64,000 nt of DNA from Icerya purchasi. Taxonomy: Eukaryota > Arthropoda > Insecta > Hemiptera > Monophlebidae. The position numbers were made by a program, and so were the translations under genes. The notes below the pieces were generated by a model. That model was not told where the DNA came from and did no database searches. It saw only the letters and a list, made by a program, of their open reading frames with translations. Shown piece after piece: positions 1-9,527 of this stretch. Numbering within the stretch: position 1 is the stretch's first letter; the number at the start of each line of letters is the position of its first letter. The stretch covers positions 220,643,291 through 220,707,290 of the forward strand of contig CM077115.1 in NCBI GenBank assembly GCA_039619475.1, read 5' to 3'.

Positions 1-192
1 CTGTTCAGTATGCATCCCCTGTCATAAGCTTTGTAAGGATAGAAATTTTGTTACTTTTTGAATTTTCATTGTACATAGTTTCGTCATAAATTCTGTCACA
101 ATTTCTTTCTCAAATAAATCGAAAATATGAAAAATTTTACGATTTTATCATTAAAAAGTGTGAACAAAAAGAACTCTGAACTTCTATCAAAT

Positions 193-406
193 TTATTTAA
201 AATGACCACCGTTAAATTTGATCGTTAAATTCAGCGATTCCTCAACTGCTGCACGCAGTGTATAGAGAAGATTTCGATCGCGGCTTTCATCGACACCTTT
301 GTTCGATCCTTCAATAGAATTGTGGCGACAGCTATAGGCATACCTCTCCAACACATCCCACAACTTAGTTGATAAAGGTCTGGATTTTCGGACAGCTAAT
401 AGTACG
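193..406 (-). CDS. Candidate terminal coding exon of an unrecognised gene
   Basis: On the minus strand an open frame runs from a good splice acceptor (pyrimidine-rich stretch ending TTTATTGCAG at 407-416) to a TAA at 193-195. That is about 70 codons, rich in charged residues and helix formers (for example KLWDVLERYAY and LLYTLRAAVEES). An AATAAA lies immediately at or after the stop, as in a last exon with a short 3' UTR. The frame enters with two bases of a split codon supplied by the previous exon, which would lie to the right on the plus strand. Base composition is less AT-rich than the surroundings. I do not recognise the protein family. It could be a chance frame, but acceptor, frame, stop and poly(A) signal agree. 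Confidence 0.4.
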
Positions 407-499
407 CTGCAATAAACGAAAGAAAATTTTTCACTAACCACTGTGGCACATGATTTGCAGGTTGTCGAGCCTTACTGGGAAACTCATTGTCTATTACAG

Positions 500-640
500 A
501 AAGGGGTGTGATTAAAAGGTTTCATAAAACTCTAAACTATACTTTTATAGACCACGGCACCGTTGTCTTTATACCTGTTTCGCGAAAATTAATTCGAGTG
601 ACGCTGTTGTATACCACATCCCACTACACCTTCATTGGCG
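500..640 (+). CDS. Possible internal exon, unrecognised
   Basis: An open stretch of 47 codons lies between an acceptor-like CTATTACAG (491-499) and a consensus donor GTAAGT (641-646). The frame is open right through and reads as a mixed hydrophobic/basic segment (for example HGTVVFIPVSRKLIRV). No homology is recognised. The strong donor is the main support. A lone exon in AT-rich DNA can arise by chance. Confidence 0.22.
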
Positions 641-1448
641 GTAAGTCTGAGCTCGAGTATAATTTGTCTTTAGCGTTATAAGAATTTCTATCATAAATTT
701 TATCATTCTGCTTGTTAAATTTCTCTTTAATTATGCTGTGTCTCTTCAATTTTTTCGGACTAAAACTAAAATCTAAAATGCGTGGTAATAAAAAAACCTA
801 TATTCCCTCTTGGTTAAGTTCTTTTTTCCTTTTATTATTTTCCTTTGGCTTTTTTAAAAATACATATTACCTTTTTTGTTTATTAAATTCTACAGGAAAA
901 ATTGACGAGTTTCCTTTTGTATTTATTTACTTCGAAGAAAATTCACACATATTTGTTATCCACTATGACGCATATATGCCGCAGTTCATTACACACAATG
1001 CGCAGAAATTACATATTTTTGATTTCTTAAAGAATTCACGATCGAACTTATTCGAAATGACTACACACAATTTCTACAGGTATCTCAGACAAGGAAATTC
1101 TTGTACTTCCTATCGGTTATCACACACATATTCATTACAAAAATGCAAAGATTTTTCGATTTCTTAAATAAATAATAATACGACTACGCTACAATCTTAA
1201 TACACTAATTGATATAAGTACATTCAAATTTGGTATTTATTGGATTTTGAGATTAGTTGGCTATCGGTACGCGCTTTCGTTCACGAATTGCCAATATTGC
1301 TACTGTAGCACGATCCAGGTTACAATTCAATCGTTGTTATGAATTTTGTATTCCCGAGTCCGACGGTGTTAATTTCGTTTGCCTCTCGTTATTGAAATTT
1401 ATGTAGTCTATTTTTAATTTATTTATAATCACCTTTTTTTAACCTGTA
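641..1448. other. AT-rich DNA without supported gene
   Basis: An open frame at 712-1167 is dominated by Phe, Leu and Tyr from T-rich DNA and has no domain signature. I regard it as a chance ORF. Nothing else is seen. Confidence 0.5.
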
Positions 1449-1640
1449 TTCGCGATAGCCTAGTTGCTAGAGCGCTTGACTTCCGTTACCGAGGTCACGG
1501 GTTCGATCCCGGGCGACGACAGAACTTATTACGAAGAATTAAAATGAAAATATTCGCTAATAATCACATGGAAGGCAATGGCAAAACACCACGTACAACA
1601 TCATATGTGCGCTAGGTCAGTATACAGCAGACACACACGG
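1449..1640 (+). repeat. tRNA-derived SINE
   Basis: A tRNA-like head carries a pol III A box (TAGCCTAGTTG, about 1457-1467) and a B box (GGTTCGATCCC, about 1500-1511). The T-arm pairing is imperfect, so it is not an intact tRNA. The anticodon region resembles tRNA-Arg (CCG within TTCCGTT). It is followed by an unrelated body containing AAGGCAATGGCAAAACACC (about 1574-1592), a motif I associate with tRNA-derived SINEs. No clear poly(A) tail or TSD was found, so the 3' limit is approximate. Confidence 0.55.
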
Positions 1641-2107
1641 GACTGCATTTGTAAAACGATGTAAATCAAACGATTACTAATCAGTTCCGAATGTAGACTT
1701 GCGTATTGTGTACACCTGCGTTTCATATAATAATTGCCTGGTACACACAACCTATATCGGTACAGCTAATAGTGTACGAATAGGTTGCGCCAACGCGCTA
1801 TGTAGCATACGGCACCTGAAGAAGAGCATAAATTTAATAATAAATACAAAAGGTAACTTAATTTTTCCAACGTGTCTCTTAAACACAGCATATAACGGGG
1901 TTTCCTTATAATAATATAAAACAACTTGCCCTCATTGTTTTTATTTTTTTCTGGAAAACAATCCCTGTCTTTTTTATTGTTATCCTACTGTGGAATTATT
2001 CTGGGTTCTTATATCAAATTCCGTTGGTAACTACCCAGTAGCAGTTCAATGTGTACGAACGACTGCAATTTTTATTATTATTGTGGTTATTATTGTTTGC
2101 TGATGAA
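1641..2107. other. AT-rich DNA, no gene seen
   Basis: No splice-bordered frame, transposon end or RNA gene could be supported here. The ORF at 1699-1911 lacks any recognisable motif. Confidence 0.4.
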
Positions 2108-5100
2108 TGTCATGTGGATGACAAGGACGCACCGGTTTTGCGAGCCAAATTCCTTATTTTCACATGATTGATGACTTTAAATGACGAAAATGATTTTACG
2201 AACAAGAAGTAAATTTTTCTCTGGCAACAACGCATCTTACCGCTATACGGAATCGTAGATGAAATAGGAAACTAGCGAGCAATTTTAGGAAATGATTATT
2301 CAGCATATTACAAATCGAAAGGAGTTCGGGTTTCGCCCCGAACAAACGGCATACCACACATAAACATAATACTTTCACACATCGATATTCACTCATCTAT
2401 CCGACTTGGAGGAAAATTACTATCGCTTCGTAAATACGTATATACTTTTTTTAAATTCACGGCAAAATCTCTCGCGATATCCAGATAAAGATCTATTTAT
2501 TCCATTTGGTTGTACATATGTATGCGCTGATAACTTCACCATGCACTTTTTACACTGTTAATGTTATAGGTTAATATTAGATTAATTAAATAAGTTAAAT
2601 GAATTTAAATATTATTTTAAGCAGTAGGGGGAATATGAATTTAGTACATAGTGTAATTACAAATAAAAAAATCGTGATAACAAAAATAACGTAACAGTTA
2701 AGAATTAAACATGTATCACAAGCAATTGTGGTGAGAGTTTGGAAACAAACGTAGAGGCAACCAACATATTTTTTTGTTTTTGTTATTCATTTAATTTATT
2801 TCGTCTTTTTCATCTTATTTCCCATACTTGATATGTAGTATATTGGTGCATAGTACCGTTCATTTTGCTCGTTTCATTATTAATTTCTTTTTTGTTAATT
2901 TTACTTACATTTTTTAATTATTTCTTTTCTATTATATAATTTTTTTAAATTTAGTCTCGTTTTAATTTTTTTTGTCACCTTCACGATTATCTGATCAGCC
3001 GAACTTTTTGTTACAAACAACTCTTTTCAGGGCTACTTTTGTGTTACTTTACTGAAATATTTTTCGTTGTATTTTATTAAATACTTTGTTCCGCTCGTAG
3101 TACAAATATACCCATTAAAAGCATGCACAAAAAAGTAAACACTTAACATTAATTTTTTGCAGTCAGCATCGAATTCAAATTGCAACAATAATTAAAAACT
3201 AATAAATGAGTACATATAATAATATAATTGTTCACTTTCTGTAAGCTAAATAATGAACAATTACTCCAATTTGACTTGTTGCCGGTTTTGAAAAGTTAAT
3301 GTTGTTGAAGAATAATCATAAGATTGTTAAGTATATTACCCTGAAGTGTATTACCTTTTATCTAATTACTTTTTACTTTCGGCGCATTTGCCTTTTTTAA
3401 CTTTTACAACAAACTTTGAAGTCGATATCACTTTTTTACCAGTGGTACACTTCTGCATGAACGAAATCTGCATAGTTATACGTAACCAAATACAAAATAA
3501 ATAAATAAATAAATACATAAATAAAACAAGTTCAGTCAAGCATGATGTTTTATGCGCTCAGGATTACTCCGTATGTTAATTTATAGGTAACTATAATATT
3601 TGTTTACACAATGCTAAATTCGAAGGAATTTGATTTTTTCGCTGCAAAGAGGAAGAGGAACGTAATTTTTTGCGATTTTTCGAAATTATCGCCATCTCGA
3701 AAATTTCGTTAAGGAAATGAAATACGGTTTCGTTCCCGACAAATAGTGATCTCTCAATTGATATATCACAAGAACGGTAACAAAAATTTTTTTCAAAATT
3801 TTAGAGATTCCGCGCCCCATGGAGTCTAATTTTTGCTATGGAAACTCGGATGCTGGGAACTAGAAAAATATGCGGGGATCTACATACATATTTTTAACCT
3901 TGTTCAAAATTTTTAACTATGATACTCGCGTCGTCCAAAAAGGGACACACTTCATCTTTCGTGAACTTTTCGTCAATTTCAAAAGTTTCGTTAAGGAAAC
4001 GACTTATGGGTTCGTTCCCGTCAAACAGCGATCTTTCCAACAATACATCACATGCCCGGAAAATAAATAATTTTTTTCAAAATTTCGAGCTTTCGGCACC
4101 CCGATGGTATAATTTTAAAGCTGCATACCCGGATGTTCCAAATTACACAAATATACGTGGAAGCCTAAATTTTTAATCGCGTTCAAAATTTTTAGCAATA
4201 ATACTCGCGACGCTAGGGGGGGGGGGGACGTAATTTTTTGAGCTTTCTTGAACTTTTCGGCAACTTTGAAAATTTCGTTAAGGAAATGAAATATGGTTTT
4301 GTTTCCGACAAATATCGATCTTTTCAACAATATATCATATGCCGGGGGAAAAAATATTTTTTTCAAACTTTTTGAGCTTTCGGTGCCCCAAAGGTCTGAA
4401 TATGAAGTTGGAAGCTTAGCTATATTTTTCCTATGAAGCGGTCCTGTATGCATATGTCTAAAACACGTTTTGGTTTCTCCAACGTTTTTACTCGGGCTAA
4501 AATTTACACGAACTTCCTTTTTTTTTGCTATTTTTGGCCCAAAAGAGGAGGTTTAATTAATTTTTTTACTGTACTTTTTTGATTTTATGAAAGGACTCCT
4601 ACATTTTATTTTATATTTCGAATTTGGCCTTTAAAGGTTAATCTAGTAATGAATTATGATTTTTTAAGTGATTTTTGAGGTAGTTTTAAATACCGTATTA
4701 TATATTCTTGACGGTTTTTTGGGTTTTTTGCCGTCCAAAGTAATCGGTCATCTTGAAATTATAGATCGTTTTAAAGGGAATTTTAATTGTAATTTATGTT
4801 CCAAATTTGAAGTTTATAAGTCAAACCGTTCGTGAGTTATTGCATATTTTAATTAAATAGTTTTGTCATTTCTCAATCAGCTTATTAGGATTCGGTACAT
4901 TATATATATGCGGAATCCTAAAAAGCTTACGTGCACGTATATTCTTTATAAATGAGACCGAATTGTGGAAATTTTAAAAATCATCGCCGAAACGGAATGT
5001 CGATCGTTGTGTTCGTAAAATGCGTCTTGCCCGGTTGCCGATGTGAACATATCACTTTACTTGGCTCGCAAAATAATGGTTTTGTCGGCTGTCAAAAATT

Positions 5101-5136
5101 TCCTTTGGCTCGCAAAACCGGACCGCCGGAATGACA
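2108..5136. mobile_element. Possible non-autonomous DNA transposon bounded by inverted repeats
   Basis: CCGGTTTTGCGAGCCAAA at 2132-2149 recurs in exact inverted orientation at 5104-5121. Outside these 18-bp blocks the two ends stay partly alike (GTCAT motifs within 25 bp), as expected for terminal inverted repeats of an old element. A partial extra copy of the motif (TTGGCTCGCAAAA) lies at 5061-5073, like a subterminal repeat. No transposase and no clear TSD were found. The interior holds the ~285 bp tandem repeat and otherwise featureless AT-rich DNA (2150-3650 and 4441-5060). Confidence 0.3.
3655..4440. repeat. Tandem repeat, about 285-bp unit, three diverged copies
   Basis: Each unit contains, in the same order, a TTTCGTTAAGGAAA block (3704, 3986, 4273), a GTTCCCGACAAATA-like block, a CAATATATCACATGCC-like block and a TTTTTTTCAAAATTT block followed by a CGGCGCCCC-like block. 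Copies are spaced 282 and 287 bp apart. The open frames seen here on both strands are by-products of the repeat. It looks like a short satellite array. Confidence 0.75.
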
Positions 5137-5249
5137 ATAATTGTGAACGGAGTTTTTCATTGATACAGAAAATCTTCTTAAACTCACTCTTTTCATTTTT
5201 TTAAAAAGTTTTTTAGAGCGCCCTTTATATGTGTACAGAGTTATCCATT

Positions 5250-5830
5250 GCTTGCACTTTTTTCTTACTAATTCTTACGAACTCGTATGAATTTGTACGA
5301 CCAGTTTCATACGACCAATATATTTTGTTTTTTCATCAGAATTCGTGCGAAGTTTATGCTGAAGTTTTTGTTTTTAGCGTTCTTCTTATTTTTGTTTATT
5401 TCGCGATATGGATTGTGAAAAAAGTAATCAGTCTAGTTGAAGAAGGTGTCATTCGAGTATATTCGACAAATTTTTGATCACTTCCTTTTTTAAGCTCTTT
5501 GTAAGATCTTTCTCGAATTCTCCGTTTACATCTCTTGATGCAAAATAATCATGAACTCTTCTGTTCCAATTTTCCATTTCAAGATATCGAATTGCAGGAG
5601 GGCTTTCCGATAAATAATCAATTTCGGTTAAGGGATTCATTATACCAAATTGTCAAAAAAAATTAAAAAAAGAACGCGTAATGCAACTACTGCTTTCTGT
5701 AAATTCACTACATTCGTACGAAGAACACCGCGAGTAATGTAACCACTTTATTCGTACAAATTCGCATGATTTCGTACAAACAGTTTTTCGTACGAATTCT
5801 GATCCAATGTAGCCGCGGCCTAAAGTACAG
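5250..5830. repeat. Cluster of CGTACGAA / TTCGTACG motifs, possible decayed DNA transposon
   Basis: Sequences related to TTCGTACGAATT occur repeatedly near 5270-5330 and 5700-5800, in both orientations. They lead into GTAGCCGCGGCCTA at about 5811-5824, which looks like a transposon terminus. A 63-codon minus-strand frame (5449-5640) lies between them and contains acidic and helical segments, but I cannot assign it. Classification is open. Confidence 0.3.
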
Positions 5831-5926
5831 AAAATCAGATGTCCGTGCTTGGCATTAGTAATAGATGAGTTTATTATAAAGCTTTTACTGAACCATAGAT
5901 TCATGAACTAAATCTCGAATAAATAA

Positions 5927-5934
5927 ATAAATAA

Positions 5935-5979
<45 letters not shown>

Positions 5980-5992
5980 TATATATATATAT
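5927..5992. repeat. (AAAT)n and (AT)n microsatellite
   Basis: Four to five AAAT units run into a long AT dinucleotide tract with one GTAC interruption. This is simple sequence. Confidence 0.9.
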
Positions 5993-5995
5993 ACA

Positions 5996-6359
5996 CTGGT
6001 GTCTTTAGGGTGGGGCGACCAGGGCGGCCGCCCGGGGCACCGGGGTCTACAGGACGCCGCGCATGCCAGCTCAATGACAAACGGAGTCGATTGTAGAAAA
6101 TAATTCAGTTTGTAGTTTAGTTTAGCTGTAGAGTTCAAAGTGTAAAGACGTGCTATCCGAGCACGGAAATAAGTAAAAATAAATAAATAAACAAGTGAAA
6201 TTTCATAAGTAGATTTCTGTATACTTAACGTATACAGTGTATACCTAATGACTGAAGCGAGTGTTGTGACTGTGATATTATTTTTGATTTTTGGTAAGTC
6301 TGAACAACATTATTTTTATCTTTCAGTTGCATTTTTTCTAATTACATTTACTTACAGAT
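5996..6359. other. GC-rich transposon-like terminus and spacer
   Basis: The stretch around 6006-6050 (GGGTGGGGCGACC, GGCCGCCCGGGGCAC) is sharply more GC-rich than its surroundings and resembles termini of insect hAT elements. The rest up to 6359 has no supported gene. It may be a separate hAT end next to the element described at 6360. Confidence 0.3.
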
Positions 6360-6449
6360 CAAGGGCGGCTTTACCTAGGGGGTTCAAGGGCGCGAGCTTC
6401 CCCGTGCGAGTTATCAAAAAATACAAAACAGTTAAGTGACACGCGCTGA

Positions 6450-7436
6450 GAAGATCGAATTGAAAGCATCAAAGCGGTTCGTTATCAGTTATGTGAAATG
6501 CATGATGCTTTGGTTTCCTTGGCCGATGTTACCAAACAAAGCGATGCTGCGACGTCACACGAAGCGACCACACTGGCAGGATAAATAAAAGATTTTAACT
6601 TTATTGTTTCTCTTATAATATGGTATGATGTTCTTTTTCAAATTAACGTTGTGAGCAAAACAAGTCAGTCACCTAAAATCAGCTTTGTCGACTTCACCGA
6701 AATGCTTGATAAATGTTGCTCTTATTTGGGAACATATAGACAAACAGGTTTCGAACAAGCTATTGTACTGAATTAGTATCTGAACTTGATACGCAGCTAT
6801 TTTTCAAACCACAAACGCGACTAAGACGCATTAAACGTGACCAGGTGAAAAGACTGTTGATGAACCAATAACTGATCCAAAAAAAAAGATTGAAGCCGAC
6901 CTTTTTAATGCTCTTTTGGACACTGTGCTCATATCTATGAAGGAAAGATTTCAACAGATGCAAGATTTTTCTTTCAGGTAGAATTTCTTGTTTAACATAA
7001 AAGAAAATTAAAATAAAGAAGAACTAATGCGACATTGTTCTGTACTGCAAGAAAAGTTGACGGTCAATTTTAAATCCGATATTGATGGAGATTTGTTGTG
7101 CGATGAAATTTTAGGTTCGCAACACTATCTCGAAGACAGTCAGGCAACACCTATCAAAACATTAAGCTTTATCAAAAAGCACTATCTTCAAGAATTATAT
7201 CCCAACACCTGGATATCGCTGCGTATTCTGTTAACAATACCAGTGACTGTGCAAGTAGCGAACGCAGTTTTTCTAAACTAAAATTGATAACAACGTACTT
7301 TCGGTCTACAATGTTTCAAACAAAATTAAATAGTTTGACCGCGCTGTCCATTGAAAATCAAGTTGCAGAAAACCTAGATTTTGCCAGTCTTATCAGAGAA
7401 TTTGTTGACAAAAAAGCTAGAAAAATAAGGTTTTAG
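6450..7436 (+). pseudogene. hAT transposase pseudogene (ZMYM-like type)
   Basis: Conceptual translation across several frame breaks gives segments typical of insect hAT transposases related to ZMYM-type proteins. These include YDVLFQINVVSK around 6620-6660 and, at the C-terminus, the dimerisation domain core SERSFSKLK followed by LSIENQ (7258-7360), ending at TAG 7434-7436. The longest clean piece is 7027-7281. It loses frame exactly at the Ser-Glu-Arg-Ser motif, where a small deletion has shifted reading. Internal stops are also present upstream. It encoded a cut-and-paste DNA transposase acting in the nucleus and is now non-functional. Confidence 0.7.
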
Positions 7437-7621
7437 TTGTATTTTAATTGAGTTTAAATTTTTCGTGACTAACTGGCAGACAATATAGGTAGGTACATTG
7501 TTTAGAGAATGAATGGGTAAAATATGTTATTATTAATAATAATAAATACATGTTTGTAGTTTTCTATTAATTTAATAAAAAATATGGTACAAAATTCAAA
7601 ATAAGTTTTTTAAATTATAAT

Positions 7622-7830
7622 TACATCACACTAATTATAAATGTGAAAGTTTGTAAGTTTGGATGTTTGTTTGCAACTCAATCACACTTAAACGGCTGGA
7701 CGGATTTGGATGAAATTTCACACATAGATATAAAATGACCCGAACCAGGACATAGGGTACTTTTTATTCCGGAAATAGATTCCTGTGGGATAATATCTCA
7801 AAAATTGGTCCACGCGGGCAAATATTAGTC
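7622..7830. repeat. Dispersed repeat resembling Helitron-type or non-autonomous element ends
   Basis: The stretch with AAATGTGAAAGTTTG, then TTTGGATGAAATTTC, then TACTTTTTATTCC and CCACGCGGGC follows the order of a family of dispersed insect repeats, some of which are Helitron 5' ends starting with TC. No 3' hairpin with CTRR end was located, so the assignment is tentative. Confidence 0.35.
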
Positions 7831-7929
7831 AAATATAAAAGGGCACCAAATGAATAACTCGCTCGGGGCGCCTAGATGGCTAAGGCCGGCTCTGGTTTTG
7901 AGTTTTGGGTTCAGAATGTGAAATATGCG

Positions 7930-8660
7930 ACCGAAAAACTTAAAACAAAATTCAGGACTTTCGAAACTAATCGAATTGCCACGTGGAATGAACGCGGACT
8001 TACAGAAACTGGAAAACTTCACGTAGTAGAACAAGAACTGATTCGGCATAAAATAAAAATCTGCGGTTTCTGAAGCGGAAATTAGACACAGAACAAACAT
8101 AACAAAAAGTGTTATGTGTCGGCTAAAACGTATATGGGCTGATCCCGCGGTATCAAAGAAAGTGAAAATAAGATTAGTGAATAGTCTGGTGCTCTCAGTA
8201 TTTCTTTATGGCGCAGAAACATGGACTCTACGTAAATCCGATCGACAAAAGATAGATGCGTTAGAAATGTACTGTTGGAGATCAATGCTACGAATCTCGT
8301 GGCCGGAAAAAAGAACAAACAGCTCGGTGTTACAAGAAATAGACGTAACGAAAAGATTATCTCGTGTCGGAAGTAATTAGAAAAATACAGTGAAATACTC
8401 TTTAGTCATGTGATAGGAGCAAATGGATTTGAGACGAGAATTCTGGAAGGAAAAGCAGAAGGAAAAATAAGACGTGATCGCGTTCCAACCAGAAGATGGT
8501 CAGACATGCTGCGGACAGCTGTAGGAAAAAGTTTCGTAGAATGTTTTCAACTGGCCGACAACAGAGATCAGTGGCGACATCTTTTAGGTACGTCAGGTGG
8601 ACAGATCATAATCACGATATCTCCACGAGGGATTCACGACTCATTGATGATGACATATAC
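7930..8660 (+). pseudogene. RTE-like non-LTR retrotransposon with internal deletion
   Basis: The left part (about 7945-8075) encodes the start of an apurinic-type endonuclease: ATWN-RGL, then GKLHVVEQELIRHKIKICG. From about 8062 in another frame the sequence jumps directly to the last third of the reverse transcriptase: RLVNSLVLSVFLYGAETWTL and KIDALEMYCWRSMLRISW (8114-8380). After another break it continues with the RTE tail (ILEGKAEGK, RWSDMLRTAVG, NRDQWRHLLG; 8410-8600). Catalytic parts of both endonuclease and RT are missing. It ends near a TGATGATGA stretch at about 8646. The join lies in the word TCTGAAGCGG at about 8068. Confidence 0.7.
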
Positions 8661-8689
8661 TGGTATAATATATATTTTTCTCTGGGGGG

Positions 8690-9518
8690 TGACTGCCCTC
8701 GAAGTATGGGTATTTAATATTAAAATAATATTAGAAAACAATGATGAGACCGACTGATGATAATAAAAAACAACAGTTCGATGTAAAGTTGGCCAAAGCT
8801 AAAAGAATTATAGTCTCATCATTAGATCTCGATGAAATTAAACATATTTTAAATTGTGAAACTCCTAAACAAATTTTTGATACATTCTGTGCTCTATACG
8901 AACAGAAAGATGATAGTCATCTAAAATTATTAACGCAAAAATTTTTTAAGTTAGAATCTTATGCTAGTATTACTAATTTTTTAAGTAATGTAGAATCCAT
9001 TACTGAATTAAAGTTCAAGGAGAAACTTTAAATGAGACGATAATTATAAAGTTGCAGAACGAACTTTAAATAATTTGACTAGTCGACTATTAAAAGAAGA
9101 AATGAAGTTAATTGAAAAAGATATGCAAGTTGCTAATCTCAATGAGGCGTGTGACTCCAGTTTAGTGTGTTTTAAATGTAGAGGAAGTCATAAAATTAAA
9201 GATTGCTCACAATTGAAAAATATGCAATGCTTTAAATGTGGTAAATTTGGTCCCAGGAACAGTTATTTTAAAAATTTAAAGCAAAATAATTATGACAATA
9301 ATTCTGATATGTATAACAAAAATAATAAATACTGTAGTAGAAATAGTACTGTTGAAGATTTTGAACCAGTCATGTTTAACTATGATATTATAATACCAAA
9401 AATTGTAAACTTTCTGACAGATTTGTCCTAGATTCAGGGTTTTCTAATCCTATGGTTAATGACAGCTGGTTTCCATATATGGATAACATTGAAAATTTGG
9501 AATACCCAGCAAAGATAC
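8690..9518 (+). pseudogene. Copia gag and protease start (broken)
   Basis: The frame at 8741-9031 matches the gag region of Ty1/Copia elements (KLAKAKRIIVSSLDLDEIKH, then LYEQKDDSHLKLLTQKFFKL). A break near 9031 follows, then the gag C-terminus with two zinc knuckles (9075-9431). The first is CFKC-X3-H-X4-C. In the second the His and last Cys are replaced by Pro and Tyr, so it is degenerate. After a stop at 9431 the protease motif DSG is still readable (from about 9432). Gag forms the particle and the protease matures it; this copy cannot do either. Confidence 0.65.
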
Positions 9519-9527
9519 ATATATCAA

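Larger units (their letters stand above)
6360..7894 (+). mobile_element. Decayed hAT transposon with recognisable terminal repeats
   Basis: The left end (CAAGGGCGGCTTTACCTAG) and the inverted right end (CAGAGCCGGCCTTAGCCATC, read on the minus strand from 7894) share the same framework, including GGCGC and GCGAGTTAT blocks further in. Between them lies a broken transposase frame (separate entry). No matching 8-bp TSD was seen, so one end may be damaged or belong to a neighbouring copy. A stretch at about 7622-7830 looks like a separate dispersed repeat inserted in the 3' part. Confidence 0.55.

Noticed and set aside
712..1167. 151-codon plus-strand ORF
   Set aside because: Composition is dictated by T-rich DNA (Phe, Leu, Tyr); no domain, no exon borders.
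1449..1521. Genuine tRNA gene
   Set aside because: A and B boxes are present, but the T-stem has mismatches and the acceptor ends do not pair well; a SINE head explains it better.
3498..3525. (AAAT)n tract as LINE tail
   Set aside because: No element sequence next to it; simple repeat only.
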